Shown piece by piece: positions 22,637-35,237 of a stretch of DNA of 64,000 nucleotides. Position 1 is the stretch's first letter, and each line of letters opens with the position of its first letter. Under the pieces are notes generated by a model that was not told where the DNA came from, made no database searches, and saw only the letters and a program-made list of their open reading frames with translations. The translations under genes were made by a program, and so were the position numbers. The stretch comes from Panicum virgatum (Eukaryota > Streptophyta > Magnoliopsida > Poales > Poaceae): assembly GCF_016808335.1 (NCBI RefSeq), contig NC_053153.1, positions 23,422,090 through 23,486,089 on the forward strand, written 5' to 3'.

Positions 22637-22750
22637 AAAATTAGATTTGTACCATTAAAAAATTCTAAAATTAAATATATACCATCGGATCCACGTGTCA
22701 TTGGTATATATCTAACTTTATGATCTTTTAATGGTACATATCCGAATTTT
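22637..22750. repeat. fold-back (inverted) repeat upstream of the F-box gene
   Basis: Arms 22637-22685 and 22700-22750 are imperfect inverted copies of a ~50-bp AT-rich unit around a short loop holding CACGTG. A direct half copy follows at about 22755-22825, starting CGTTTAGCTAAAATTAGA. It may be a MITE relic. Confidence 0.65.
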
Positions 22751-22829
22751 CCCATCGTTTAGCTAAAATTAGATTTGTACCAAACTTTGTGATCTTTTTA
22801 ATGATACATATCCAAATTTCTCCTCGTTT

Positions 22830-25121
22830 ACGGCCTGGGCCGTGGCGCCGTGCGGCCGCCCATGTGCAACTGTCCCTCCGGTATTTGCAAGTGGCGCGCA
22901 CTGTCCTCCGGCTAACCTGTACAGTATGTAACTGACAAAGCTTCAATCCTTTTGTGCTTTCAGTTATGTTCTTTGAATTATCTGGCAAAGTCAAACAAAG
23001 GCATATGCACTTATCTCCATAAAAAAAAAACAAGTCAACCAAACTCGCTGCACTCACGTCGAGCATTATTCTCGTCGAGGTGAGTCACCGGGAGGCGGTT
23101 TCCCCAAGCCCATGTACCAGGTCAGCTCCCTAACTTCAATCTCTAGCGGCCCTCCCTCCGGTGGGAGGGAGCCGAGAGAGCGGCATCAGCGCCCGAGGAG
23201 CCGGCCATGCTTCCCACCGTGGCGACGAGAAGACGCCTACGTGTAATTATCCTTCACTTCAGGTGATGAATTAAACATCCATCGGTCTAGGAGTGGCTTC
23301 CTCCTCCTCACACCGCCTTCTTGGCGTCCCCCCGCTCACCCCCGCCCCACCCTCCCCTTTCGTCTCCGGTTGCAGGAGCCACCGAATTCACTGCCGCCGA
23401 CCACCACATTGGAGCTGCTTGCCCCCGCACCGCCCTCCACCAATGCCTTCGACCGCTGCCACCCTCCGCCGCCCTAACCAACCTCCGTTGAACGATGGAA
23501 AACTCACTGTGACTCCCCCGCCGCCTCCGCAGGCCACCGAATATCTTCCACGACCCGAGGCCTGCACCTTCCGCCGCGCCGCTCGCAACCCACCACCACT
23601 GCCCGCAACTAGCCGCCGCCGAGCTCCTCTGTAGAGTGGAGACGACAGCCCACCCCCAACCCCAGCAACCCAAACCTCCTGAAGCCCCAAACCCCCACCC
23701 CACCCCGGCAACCCGACCTCCCGAAGGCCGAAGCTCCAGCTAGAGGTGGAAGAAGGTCGTCCCCGTCATGGGCTGCGAAATCGAAGATATGTCAAAATCG
23801 TCTGACATCGCCTTCACCTGATGGATCTAAGATTTGTATCATAGGCAATATATAGCCCCCTGGAGGCGCCCGAGCGTGCGGCACCATGGGGCATGACGCT
23901 GATGTCTTGTCGTGTGGGAACCCCTCCTTGTCAAATCCGCCGCCACCGCCTTTCTATGCACTGCTCATCCTTGTGCTTCCATGCCTGCGGGTTCGCGGAA
24001 GGAAGCTTGTTCCATGGTAGAGTTTACCTTCCTCATCGCGCACCTCGCAGTCACGCAGTATGACAGACCCACCAACTGATCTTTAAAAGTTGTAGCCCTA
24101 AGGAGCTCTACATGTTTTGTTAAGGATACTTGGATAAAAAACGCACGTTCTGAAATATATAGAGTTCCAATGTTGGGCAAAAATATGCATTTTGCTGAAA
24201 ATTCGGAGATGTGCAATGAATGATGTTTTTTTTTGCAAAGTTTGGGATGGATTTCGAGGGCCAATGTGTTGTAGATTACGGTAAAACTTGCTCTGAATGT
24301 CAACTTGGAACATAGGAATATTAGTTCTAGAAAGAAATGTTTGAGATTTTATGAGCAAAGTTTGGAGAAAAACTAGTGTCTAGGACTCTAGGTGGGTTCA
24401 GGCTGCTTTTCAGACTTTGACGGTTTTCAGTTTAAGGCTGGATACATGGATTTTGACCATTTTTGAATGTTTAAACAAGCTTGTCACACTTAAAAACAGA
24501 ACTAAATCATAGTGTATATGTTGGGCTACAAACTTTATATTGGACTAGGGTGATTAATTTTAATTTGCACTCAATGATGGCTCTGCTCACATGTCATTGC
24601 CACAACAATCTCCCCCAGCTCTCTAGCTGACGCTGTCAACCTTGAAGTCCACGCCTGTATAGTCAACTAGGTTGGCGAAGCTAGAGCTGAATCGAGGGGG
24701 TGCACTGTCTATGATTCTGCTGCTAGCTCTCTAATTTATAAGGTAGAAATTTCATGATTAGCATTGAGTTTTTATTTCGGCGTAGGGTGCCCGGGCACCC
24801 CTCGGAGCCTACGTAGCTCCCCCGCTCGAGAAGTCGAGATCAAGACAAATTGAGTCAGGCATTACGTCCAGACTATGCTGCCAGGAAGGGGACAATAGAG
24901 ATGAGGCTACCTGCACGGGCACGGGCACGCTTGACCGATCTGCAGCCAGGATCTCAAGCTGTCGATGTGAGGGTTTTCCTGACAAAATAATTTCCCTCGT
25001 CATGTAAATTCAGCATCTCAATTATGATGTGATTCACCTAAAATGTGTTGCTGTAAATTACCTCCCAGTTGGTTCCGAATATCCCACGCACATCAGTTTG
25101 AACATGGATGCACGACACATT
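22830..25121. other. intergenic; low-complexity ORFs only
   Basis: A GC- and Pro-rich stretch (23293-23700) has open frames on both strands but no recognisable domain. Most of 24000-24760 is AT-rich and featureless. A perfect 16-bp palindrome, GGGTGCCCGGGCACCC, lies at 24785-24800. Confidence 0.45.
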
Positions 25122-26260
25122 CGCTACCAGAAACCCACCCTTTGCCGAGTGCCGCACGCTTTGCCGAGTGTTTTTTCTCGAGCACTCGGGCCAGACAAAA
25201 ATCACTCGGCAAAGAGCCGGCACTCGGCAAAGCCACCTCTGTTGAGTGCCAGGCACTCGGCAAATACATGGCACTCGGCAAATCATTCTTTGCCGAGTGT
25301 CTCTTCCCGGCACTCGGCAAAGGTTTTTTCTTTGCCGAGTGTCTCTTCCCGGCACTCGGCAAAGGTTGTTTCTTTGCCGAGTGTCTCTTCCTGACACTCG
25401 GCAAATTATTATTTTTTTCTCTTTTGAACCTCAAACTTTTTTTGATCTCCACATACAACATGTGGTACTCCATGCTCAAGTTTGCTGCATTTTTGAGTTC
25501 ATTTGCTATATTTAGCTAATTAATTCATACAACATGATCAATTTTCTGTAATTTTTTGAATCAAGTCAAATTTGAACTGCTAGTCATTCAAATATATGAA
25601 AAAATGAGTAGAAAATTCATATTCATGGTATTCAACCCACATTTAGGCCATAGCTATGAAACTAAAAGAAATTTCAAAATTCTTGTTGTGGAAACACGAC
25701 CTTCACCGTGTGCTAGAGCGGTTTTTATATTCAACAAAAAGCAAATGAAGTCCAAAAATCATAAAATTGGACAAGACGTCAAGATGTCGCATGTGGAGGC
25801 TGTGGTGAAAAATTGAGAAGGTTCCGCATAAGTTGTTACATACGTTGCTCACAACCCAAAACATCTTCGAAGAAGTTTCATGATTGTTCAGAATGATCCG
25901 GTGTGATTTAGAGTGAAAGTGACAGTCGAGTTGTGGTTTGACTCCCAAACTCTTTGTATAGCCAATAGACATCGAAGATCATGTCATGATAAATTTAGGT
26001 AATTTTTTGGACCCGTTGATAATTTTTATTTTTTAACTGCATTTGTATAAATGGAATTTGAGCTAAAACTACATGAAATAATGGTCAATTTTTCGCTAAA
26101 CCATCAAATATGCATCGGTGAGTGAATGTGATAAGGTATTTTCAAAATATATTGGAATAGATTTTGAAAATATGATGAAAAATGAAAGAGAGAGCAAAAA
26201 AAATGTTTTTTTTTAAAATGTTTTGCCGAGTGTTGGCCTCAAACACATCGGTGAGTGAAC
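25122..26260 (+). mobile_element. CACTA-type transposon fragment
   Basis: The left end reads CGCTACCAGAAACCC, one base from a CACTACCAGAAA terminus. Dense alternating TTTGCCGAGTG and CACTCGGCAAAG sub-terminal repeats follow (25138-25405). An AT-rich interior ends at another TTTTGCCGAGTG near 26222. I find no right terminus or 3-bp target duplication, so the right end is lost. No transposase sequence is present. Confidence 0.65.
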
Positions 26261-26509
26261 CCTAAACCTTTATTTGCTTTTAGTTAAAATTAATCTATGC
26301 AGTAAAATTCATATGATTTGTCAGTTGTCAGGATCATGTTTGTAAATCAGATGTAATACTGTTTTTTTATGATGGGAATTGATATCAGCTGCTAATTCTA
26401 GAAGTATTAGATCAAAATAATTGGCACCTGCTGCCAAGAATTGTGCTGCTGAGGTATGTTTCCTTGCAACTGAAAGTTTACTGACCAAGAATGATACTGG
26501 GAATTAATG

Positions 26510-26640
26510 CAGGGACAAGAGGGTGAGGCTGCAGCTGAGGAAACAAAGAAGAGCAACCACATCCAGAGGAATTTGGCAATGGAAGGCTGTTGCCGTGCAT
26601 TTCTTCCGGGCAGCGTGGCAGAGCTGATGGGTATGGAATA
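26510..26640 (+). pseudogene. possible isolated exon
   Basis: A TTAATGCAG acceptor precedes GGACAAGAGGG, and a preceding GAG|GTATGT resembles a donor at about 26452. The frame encodes GQEGEAAAEETKKSNHIQR and continues to CRAFLPGSVAELMG. The family is not recognised. It could be a gene scrap carried by a transposon. Confidence 0.25.
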
Positions 26641-26728
26641 TCAGAATTCCGTCCAAAATGCTCTCTCTAGCCTGGAACTGAGAATTTTCACCTGCCCGTG
26701 TGAAAGAACTTTTATTTTCTAGAATCGG

Positions 26729-27791
26729 ATGATGAAATCAATTCAAATACATATTTTACTGCTGCGAGCGATGGTTACTAATGTTATAGCTATTAATTCT
26801 CAATGTTGCAATGGAACGTCCGATGAGAAATTTCACATTGGATGTTTGGACGCTAGTAGACACCTAAATATTATGGTGAATGAGTGTTTGGATGGGGAGG
26901 AAGGGTATATTTATTTTAAGAGAACTTTTGGACCTGTTGAGCTGGTTGAGTGGGGAGATCCGCTGTCTAGACTGGATAATGTGCAGTTGACCAACCAACC
27001 TGATAGAGCAGTTTGGAAATTTGAAGGAAAAGCGAGGTTCGTAGCTAAATCCATGTACAAATTTCTCATGTTTGGGGGGTGTGGTAGACAAGAGGGATCA
27101 AAAACTTTGGCAAAGCAAAATGCTGCTGAAGCTAAAAGTTTTTGTGTGGCAGGCCACATATGATAGATTACAAACAGGGGTGGCTCCTAATAGGAAACGA
27201 TGGAAAGGGGAGGTAAATTGCCCTCTCAGTGGGGTCTCTGAAACGGTTAATAACATTTTCTTTGATTGTGTTGTTTCCAAATTTGTGTGGGCTTGTTTCA
27301 AAGAAGCGTTAGGGTGGGACAAAACCTTGAAAAAGCTTGCAGGAAGTTTACAGGGGGTGGATTCCTCTTGGTTGCGATTGTTATAATGCTAAGCTCTTCT
27401 CTTTTGCCATTGTCTGGTGGGCATTGTGGACAGTGCGAAACAAAATGCATATTGTGAAGAAACTCATAAGACATATGGTGACATTATACTTTGCATTGTC
27501 CCTCTCATACAACAATGGATTGGACTACAAAAGCTGACAGGCTTGAAGGTTAGCGCGAGGTGTTGAAAACATGGATAAAGGACTTCGATCAAGCATCACA
27601 TGAACGTCTTCAGACTCGGGCGGACCGAGAAGAAGGGTTGTAGGGGTAGTTGTTCTTTTTTTTATTGTTTACGATGTTGCGTCCTCCTTGAACTTTTCTG
27701 GCTAGCCAGTTGTGAGTTGTATCGCGTGTGTGTTTGTACCAAACCTTATATGCTTTCTTTAAAAGTAGGATGAGTTCTTTTTGAAAAAAAG
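26729..27791 (+). mobile_element. LINE (L1-like) 3' fragment with zf-RVT region
   Basis: Decayed frames encode the zinc-binding segment at the end of plant LINE reverse transcriptase proteins. This includes AVWKFEGKARFVAKSMYKFL, then LLKLKVFVWQATYDRLQTG in a second frame, and FDCVVSKFVWACFKEALGW. A 3' untranslated stretch ends in an A run at 27785-27791. The 5' part with reverse transcriptase is missing, as usual for 5'-truncated LINEs. It is not functional. Confidence 0.75.
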
Positions 27792-28054
27792 GAGGGAGAA
27801 GGGTGGTGGACCCTACAGGGGCAAAACCATCTTTTCACAAGGTGTTTAACGATTTTTGGATGGAAAATCTAACAGAATGTCAAATAGGGAACGAAAGTTG
27901 AACTTGGTGTCAAGTAGGGAACGCAAAATTTTTCAGTGTCAAGAAAGGAACAACTCATTTTCTTAGTGTCAGATAGAAAATTTTCTCAGATAGAACCAAC
28001 GTGTGCCGTGTAGGCAGCCACGGTTACCTAGCTTCCGCTAATTCTTACAATTAT

Positions 28055-28253
28055 GGCCCAGTTTGTTTCTGCTTGTATTCAGTACAAAATAAGATATCAT
28101 CAGACTCAGGGGCACTTTAAACATTTTACCACTCAACTCAGACAATCGACTTAAAATAATCAGGATTACCAGCCGATTCTCCAGACAGCTGGTTTCTCTT
28201 AGAATCTTGCTTCTCAGAAAATCGAGATTCAGATAAGCGGAAACAAACAGGGC
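28055..28253. mobile_element. MITE with hAT-like termini
   Basis: Inverted ends GGCCCAGTTTGTTTCTGCTT (left) and the complement of AAGCGGAAACAAACAGGGC (right) bound ~200 bp. The terminal type is common in grass hAT MITEs. An exact target duplication was not identified. Confidence 0.6.
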
Positions 28254-30197
28254 ATAGGTACCCCCACCTTGCGCAAAGCCTCCAAGCCTCGAGTCGCCCC
28301 AAATCTCGGTCTTTCTTAAGTCGCAAAAAATAAATCTCGGCCTTTCTCATCTCCCTTTTTTATCCATGGAAAATTGGTGGCTTTCGTGGTTTTGGCGTAA
28401 TATGTGCTGCGATTATGGTGTAGATTGACTGAATGACTCAATTATATTCATCAATGAGAGGCCTATTTATAGGCAGTGTACATACATGATAATTACATGA
28501 GCGGTGTTACGTTACACGCGCTGGTTAGTGCTAGAATTAAGGAGATCCGGTGCATGCGGTGACCGGGCGTCGTGGATGCTATTGGTATTCTAGAGTGGAA
28601 GTTGGAAGGAGGGGACATAAGGAAAGAACTTGATCTTCCCTTTAGTGTTCCGCAATGGGTAATCTGACTGAGTGCGCCCAGCAGGCTTCTTGAGGGTTGG
28701 AGGGACTGAGGGATTTCTTGTGGTTTAGGCGTCGTATGTTTGTGGAGAGGGGTTCTACATCTGCATATCTCCTGTTTTGTGCCAGAGTACTTAAATTCCG
28801 TGGAAACCATTTGCCTACGATTTACACTACCGCTCAGAACTCTGTAAGTCCTTGTTTTTTAGGGCTTTTTTTTTCTTGATTAGAGGGATCAATTTGATAG
28901 TTAAACCCGATTCTTGCTAGTGGAGCTTGTTAATAACCTTTGGAATCCTTTTTCTCGTGAGTATTTTCTTATTATTTAGGAATTATTTGGATAAGATCAG
29001 CGCTGCCTCTAAAGACAATTTAAGTTCTTGTTTTCCAATATGCAAGAACTCTTTTAAGTTCATAACTCTGCTGTCAGCATCATTTGCTTATGGTATGGCG
29101 ACTTATCTAGTGATCTCACTTGCAGAGGATTTCTTGGAAGAGGAAGTAGCCGAGCTATGGGTAACTCTTGCCTTGCTATTTCTTGTAAGGATTTCCTTTT
29201 GTCTTCTGCACTTTTTCTGCTTGTTTCTTGGCTCGAACATTTAATCACGTGCTACTGGAGTGATATCGTGCTAAAGCTGTACTAATATAATAGATTGTCA
29301 CGTGCAAAAAATTATCTTGTTGTTTGGACTTTCCTCTCTATTGCAGTACTACCTTTAGATGTTGATCTTTCATATTATCTGTGCTTCTTGCCATCAAACC
29401 AAACCCATTTTAAACATGTGGTCCAATATGGCACCTCCGTTTCAGCTGCAGAGCAGACAACCTTCAAGTGGACAATTGACGGCGTCTCCTCACTTCTCAA
29501 CAAGGGTGAAGGATGGACACTCTCTGGACTGTTTATGATTTTAGGCCTGGATTGGTATGGATATAGCAGCTGCTCTTTTTGACTTCTGTTGCATCTGGTG
29601 GTTTTAGAACTAGAACTTCAGCATAACTTAATATCCTGTATGAAAAAAACTTAATAGCTTCAGAAGTCTAACCAACAAAGAAATGACTGTTTCTAACATC
29701 TCCACCAGCATGTAGCAGGCCTATCAAAGGTTTCTGTAAGAATCAAAAGAGAAGACATGGCCATCGATGAACAGATCCTAATTGCTCTGTCTTAATTTTT
29801 TTGCAGGTACTTAATGCTGAATCTGAGGGACAGAAAGAGTGGAGATGAAAATGATTATGTCTCTCTGAGGCTTGAGCTGTGAAAACGTTCAGTGAAACCC
29901 AACACCATCGTAGAGGCTTGTTTCAAGTTCGTGATATATGACCAGGTCTATGGAAAGCACCATGAGCATCAAGGTAAAGTAGCAAATTGCACCTGATAAC
30001 AATAGCTGGAATGCTTTGCATACATGGACTTAAAATATTCCCAATTAAGCTGTTGGCTATAATTTGCAACCTTTATTTGCATTTGTCTCTGCGAATGTTT
30101 ATGTTCTCATTAATGAGTATTTTTTTTTAAATTTATGAGTATTTTATTTCAAAGCCATTATTTATTTTAGTAAAATCTCTATTTCTGAAGAAAAGAA

Positions 30198-30350
30198 TGT
30201 TAGGAAGAAGAAGGATTGAACTGTGTAGAATTCCATTAAGGACTAGGGTTTATAGAATATAGATGAGATATGGCCATACGGGCCATACATGTCACATGAG
30301 CCAAAAGAACCAACTACAGCACTATTCCCTATCCATATACACTGAAGGTG
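30198..30350 (-). repeat. 3' LTR of the copia element
   Basis: It begins TGTTAGGAAGAAG at the left edge and resembles 39201-39356 along its length (GAACTGTGTAGAAT, then CATATGGGCC-like). The inner border is approximate because the reverse-transcriptase frame runs into it. Confidence 0.7.
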
Positions 30351-31850
30351 GCTGAAAAGATTCTATGTCTGACACACTGAGTTTGTGAAGATGAAAAAGA
30401 TGCAGCTTTAGTAAAGAAATCTACCACTTGAAGCTCAGAAGGAACATATTGAATATCAATTATCAATTGTTGACAATGATATCTTGTAAAGGATGCATCA
30501 ACACCAATGTGTTTGGTGAGCTCATGCTTCACTGGTTTTTTGGCAATTTTGATGGCACTTGTACCCTCACATTGAAGAGGAGTAGGATCAGAACATAGGA
30601 TTCCAAAATCAGCCAACAATCAGCGAAGCCAAATAATTTCTGTAGTTGTTGCTAGAGCTCTAAGTTCTATTTTTGCACTTGACCGTGAAACTGTAGTTTG
30701 TCTTTTGGACTTCCATGCAATTGGAGAAAATGCAGTAGCCTGTTGTAGAACGACGATCAACATGGTCACTAGCCCATGTCGCATCCGAATAAGCATGAAG
30801 TTGAGGCTGATTTGATTTAGGATAAAACAATCGTCATGATGGTGTCCCCAGTAGATACATGAAGCAAATGGGCATAGTGAACAGAAGTTTGCACACTCAC
30901 AAATTGAATAAGAATGCGCACAACATTTGTAATATCCGATCTGGTGGCAGTAAGGTAAACAAGGCTACCAACCACATGGCGATATCGAGATGAATCCTCA
31001 AGAAAAACACCATTAGTGGGCTGCAGTTGAAGATGTAACTCCATGCTATGGGAGTAGCTGCAGACTTTTAGTGTCAGTGAGACCTGAATGAGCAAGCAAG
31101 TATTGAATGTACTCATGCTGAGAGAGATAATGGTCATCATCTATGTGGGTGATATCAATTCCTAGAAATAGCTTAGAGGTCCCAGCTAAGACATCATGAA
31201 CTGTCCAGTAAGATGTTCCTTCACATTTCACAAAGGTGATAAAGTCTTGAACTTGTGATTGACATATCATCCACATATAGCAACAGCAGAGTGCGACCGC
31301 GCTCAGAGACATGAATAAAGAGAGCCGGATCATGATTACTTGGAGTGAAACCAGCAGTGGTAATAACAGAAGTAAATAGCTCAAACCAAGCTCGAGGTGC
31401 CTATATTTTAGACCATATGATGTGCGACGAAGGCGACAAACATATCCAGAGGGAACTGTCAAGCCTGGCGGTGGCTGCATATAAACTTCATCATGTAAAT
31501 CAACATGAAGAAAAGCATTTTTGACATCAATTTGAGATATGGTCCAGGAGCAAATTGCAACCACAACAATAAGAGTACGGATTGCTGTCGCATGAGGAAT
31601 AGGAGCAAAAGTTTCTTCATAGTCACACCCATAAACTTGCTAAAAACCACGAGCTACAAGACGAGGTTTGTATCTTTCCACTGAACCATCAGCTCTAGTT
31701 TTAATCTTATACACCCACTTACAAGTAATGGGGACAGCATGTGCAAGCAAAGGAACAATCTCCCAATTACCAGTATGCTCTAAAGCGGTAAGCTCTTCAT
31801 GCATACCTCGTGAAAAAATCTAGAGGTTATGGAATTTGTTCTATCATTAG
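30329..31850 (-). pseudogene. copia pol remnant: reverse transcriptase and RNase H
   Basis: From about 31650 leftward the frames hold the copia RT blocks: VYGCDYEETFAP, then ISQIDVKNAFLHVDLHDEVY and VCRLRRTSYGLK. A frameshift separates the YVDD-type segment. RNase H near 30619-30329 has HELTKHIGVDASFTR and EYVPSELQ-like VDFFTKA. Frameshifts and stops show decay. The region upstream of 31850, where integrase belongs, is missing. Confidence 0.8.
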
Positions 31851-32904
31851 TCTATGTTTAGTACTCCTAATTACTATCAAACAGAATTTACAATAAAAAC
31901 AGGGAACCATCATCCCTCGCTACAGACTACCAAGCAAGGGAGTCCAGGACACATCTACCAGTCTATCCTCTCTTTTTTTTCATGGTAGATGCTCTAGCCG
32001 CAGCTCTGTCTCTGTCCTTTGGGTCTGTGCTCTATGGTCGGAAATTGTCGGAATCGGTATCATAATTCGGAAAATGGTGGCGGTCGGTACGAGATTTTCC
32101 CGTATTTATGAAACTAACAAAATTAAATATGATGACAAACGACTATAAAATTAATTGAAATAATAATTTTTATATTTTTTTAAAAAACAGAAATAGTCAA
32201 AAGCAATATCATAAAACAAAAAATCATGAAACGGTGTCAATCGGTACAGAAATTTCCGGTCGCACATTCATCAGGAGCACCATCCAGCGCGATCCAGAGG
32301 CAACAAAGGGGGCGTGGTCGGAGGAAAGAGTGCACGCGCAGCGCTTGCCTTTCCCAGATGTTAGTCCATTATTCTTACTTCTTAAGCCAAAGCAGCTGAC
32401 ATTGGGGCTACAAGCATCCATGGGTCACTGTTCAGCCACCGGTACATTTTTGCTACCTATCCAAAGGATGCTACCTATCCAAAGGAAGGCATGAATCCAC
32501 AGGAAGAGCTGACAAGACAAGCGAGCGAATCTCGCATTCAACTGCTTTTCGGTGTGCCACACCAGTTGTTAGGCTAATCCCAACCTTCCACCTCAGTTGA
32601 TACCAATAGAATAAATTGTGCTGCCACATAAGCAAAAATCTAATATAACAACCAAATTAACGAGGAGAGAGGAGAAAAACCGTAGACACCGTGTCGCATA
32701 CAGGAAACGGTCGAGTGGTGCGTTGGGACTGTGGACATTTCTTCTCCACCAGCTTTGGACCCCACCCGCCTTGAGCCCGAAGTAGCGCGCGTCATGGCTA
32801 CCCGCCGGAGCTCACTGGCGTGCTCATCGGGGAGCTCTTTATCATGCTCGCTCTGACTGACTGCGGCGTCATGCTCGCGCAGACTGACTGTGCCGCCACA
32901 TATA

Positions 32905-33467
32905 CACTACCGTATCCGAGTGTTTTGCCGAGTGCCAGAAACACTCGGCGAAGGCTTTGCCGATAACACTCGGCAAAGGTCACTCGGCAAACCTAGTGAC
33001 AGCGAAGACGACTTTGCCGAGTGTTTTTTTTCGGGAACTCGACAAAGCTTTCATTGAGAGCCAAACAATACTCGGCAAAGTCTCCACAGGCGATTACGGT
33101 GATGACGGTTTCGTCGAGTGCCAGACGGAAAAGCACTCGGCAAAGAAGAAAACTTCGCCGAGTGCCGGCCGTCTGACACTCGGCAGCCAAGTGCCGGGAA
33201 GCCGACACTCGGCAAAGTTTTAAACTTCGCCAAGTGCCGGGCCACTGACACTCGACAAAAGGCCAATCTTCGTCGAGTGCTATTGCTTTTGCACTCGGCG
33301 AAGACCGTTCCCAGGCGGCACTCGGCAAAGAATGTTTGTACAGTGTGCGATGTGTTTGCCGAGTGCTGCAGGGTCGGCACTCGGCAAACGGCCTCTTTGC
33401 CGAGTGCCCAAGTTCTGGCACTCGGCAAATCTCATGGCACCCGGCATATTTGCGGTTTCCGATAGTT
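32905..33467. mobile_element. miniature CACTA derivative, 563 bp
   Basis: It starts CACTACCGTATCCGAGTG and ends GCGGTTTCCGATAGTT, the complement of AACTATCGGAAACC. It is flanked by ATA on both sides (32902-32904, 33468-33470), the 3-bp duplication expected for CACTA. The interior is almost entirely alternating TTTGCCGAGTG/CACTCGGCAAAG repeats. It has no transposase, so mobility would need another element. Confidence 0.85.
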
Positions 33468-33470
33468 ATA

Positions 33471-34344
33471 GCTACAAACTCGCCGCCGGCAAGTTGCCAG
33501 CAAGAGCACGAATGCCTCCAAATCTAAAAGAGCACAGAACATAGAGAAAGCAATTATCAATTTTTTGAGCTGCCTAGCACGGCTTAGTCCAATTCAAACC
33601 ATGGAAAATTGATGTGAGATTGGGATTTAGTTGAAAGTACAAGGCAAGCTCATGGATTTGCTGCACCCGAAGCAACCTGACATGGACCCGCCGCCATGAA
33701 GCACCTGCAAGACTGCTTGGTGCACCAGCTCGCGAATCCAGCTTATACTCCCGTGAATCGCTGAACTTTTCCAGGGATCGAGCTCTTCTCTACTCAAAGA
33801 ATCGAGCTGGTTCTGCCCACATTAGCGTTCTCGCGTCGTTGGAGGTATTCGATCCTGCTTGCCGACGCGAGTTCGCCACTGTATGGGCTTGCCGCGTGAT
33901 GTGCGTGCGGCTCACAGGCGCAGCCCCGGGCACAACCGCGTGCCCCGTCTAGCTCTCCACCTCTGTCAGCCCGCCGCGGCGAGGTCGCGCACGAAGAGGG
34001 CCCCGCCGCCGTTCATGCGTGCCCAGTCAGAGTCAATGTTGCGAGAGAAAGGGAGAGGAGAACGGACGGAGATGGGAGATTAGAGAAAGGGGGAAGAGAA
34101 TTCACTACGAGCCCACACAAATCCTAGTTAGGAAACTATGGGTTGGAGTCTTGGAGATATGGTTTTTAGAGTTGGTGTCTTACTGACATGGAAGAATAGA
34201 CATTATTTATGGACACCATGGATTGAAGCCGCATGCAGCAGGAAGCCGCACCCTCTCCGCTTAGAGTGCCCGCGCGCCAAGGAGTCGCTGGTTGGGCCAC
34301 ATGCCACGAATGAGCGACAGTACGCGGGAAACGCTCTCGCGCGA
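33471..34344. other. unassigned DNA inside the copia element
   Basis: This sequence is not recognisable as copia and shows no coding region I can support. It separates the CACTA derivative from the gag piece and may be a further decayed insertion. Confidence 0.35.
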
Positions 34345-34461
34345 TGGGGAGCAAGCAAACCCGATACTCATGCATATTGCTGCCATCACTTGATCATTAT
34401 TCAGCCTCCAAACTTTGGCATCGCTATCAGTTTCAGCTGGTGGATTATTAGTGTGTAAAGC
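34345..34461 (-). pseudogene. copia gag, downstream piece
   Basis: Read leftward from the left edge of the gag-only element, it gives ETDSDAKVWRLNNDQVMAAI, a copia gag block. It continues the gag begun at 38481 once 34462-38347 is removed, which confirms the insertion point. Copia similarity stops near 34345. Confidence 0.7.
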
Positions 34462-35237
34462 TGTTGACGTCTTTTGGGATCAACACACGGACGCATTAGA
34501 AGTTTAGAACGTGTGGCACGTCTTTTGGGATCAACACACGGACGCATTAGAAGTTTAGAACGTGCGGCACGAGGAGGAGCTCGCTGCAGCACCTCCTAAG
34601 TGAATCAGTCAAACTGGTTTCACGGAGCAGTCAGAGCGGTTTCACGGAGTGGTCAGACCGGCCGCCGGCAAGATCGATGACGAATCTACGAAAATTAGCC
34701 CGGTAAGACCCGTCGGGGCAGGCGCACGTAGGGTTGTTCTAGAATCGGCAGGCCACCTAGAACGCCCTCAATTGACGTAGAGACGAAGGAGGAAAAACAA
34801 GTAGTAGATTGGAAAAGCTAGGACAAGATAAATAAAAAAGATAAAAGTATTGTATTTGATCGATTGGATAAACCTCAATCAGCCGTGACCATTTATATTT
34901 ATAGGGAGGGGAGGTCTTGCCCTATTAGGAATTCAAATTTATACAAATCCCGTGCCAAAATATAACTCCAAATTCAGACTGTGCAGTTTGTACTGGTCAG
35001 ACCAGTCTACCGGACCGGTCTGACCGGTCCGACCCAATGTCAAATCTTTCAGAAGGCATAACTCTCTCATCCGAGCTCCAAATTGGATATTTCACATATG
35101 CATTTTGATCGTCTCGACGAGAGCTACGCAATAGTGAAGTCAAATTTGCATTTTGAAAAGTCACCTTGACCGGTCAGACCGGTTTGTGCATACCGGTCTG
35201 ACCGATCTGCACAGTGTGCCAATTTTGGTCATCAATA
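34462..35237 (-). repeat. 3' LTR of the gag-only element
   Basis: It carries a 51-bp tandem duplication (34467-34517, 34518-34568) absent from the other LTR. It has several GACCGGTC/AGACCGG motifs and a TATA-like stretch (complement of TTTATATTTATAGG) near 34890-34903. Confidence 0.85.

Noticed and set aside
22831..23060. Possible exon upstream of the F-box gene
   Set aside because: The F-box frame has its own start at 22531 and no splice acceptor is needed; nothing conserved is visible.
23293..23703. Pro-rich ORFs on both strands
   Set aside because: Open frames on both strands come from GC-rich low complexity; no domain or splice context.
28380..28560. LTR-like segment with GCCTATAAATAGGC on the minus strand
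   Set aside because: No paired LTR, clear TG...CA ends or target duplication could be found.
32918..33440. Regular short repeats resembling a CRISPR or satellite array
   Set aside because: The units alternate in orientation, are unevenly spaced and are bounded by CACTA ends with a 3-bp duplication.
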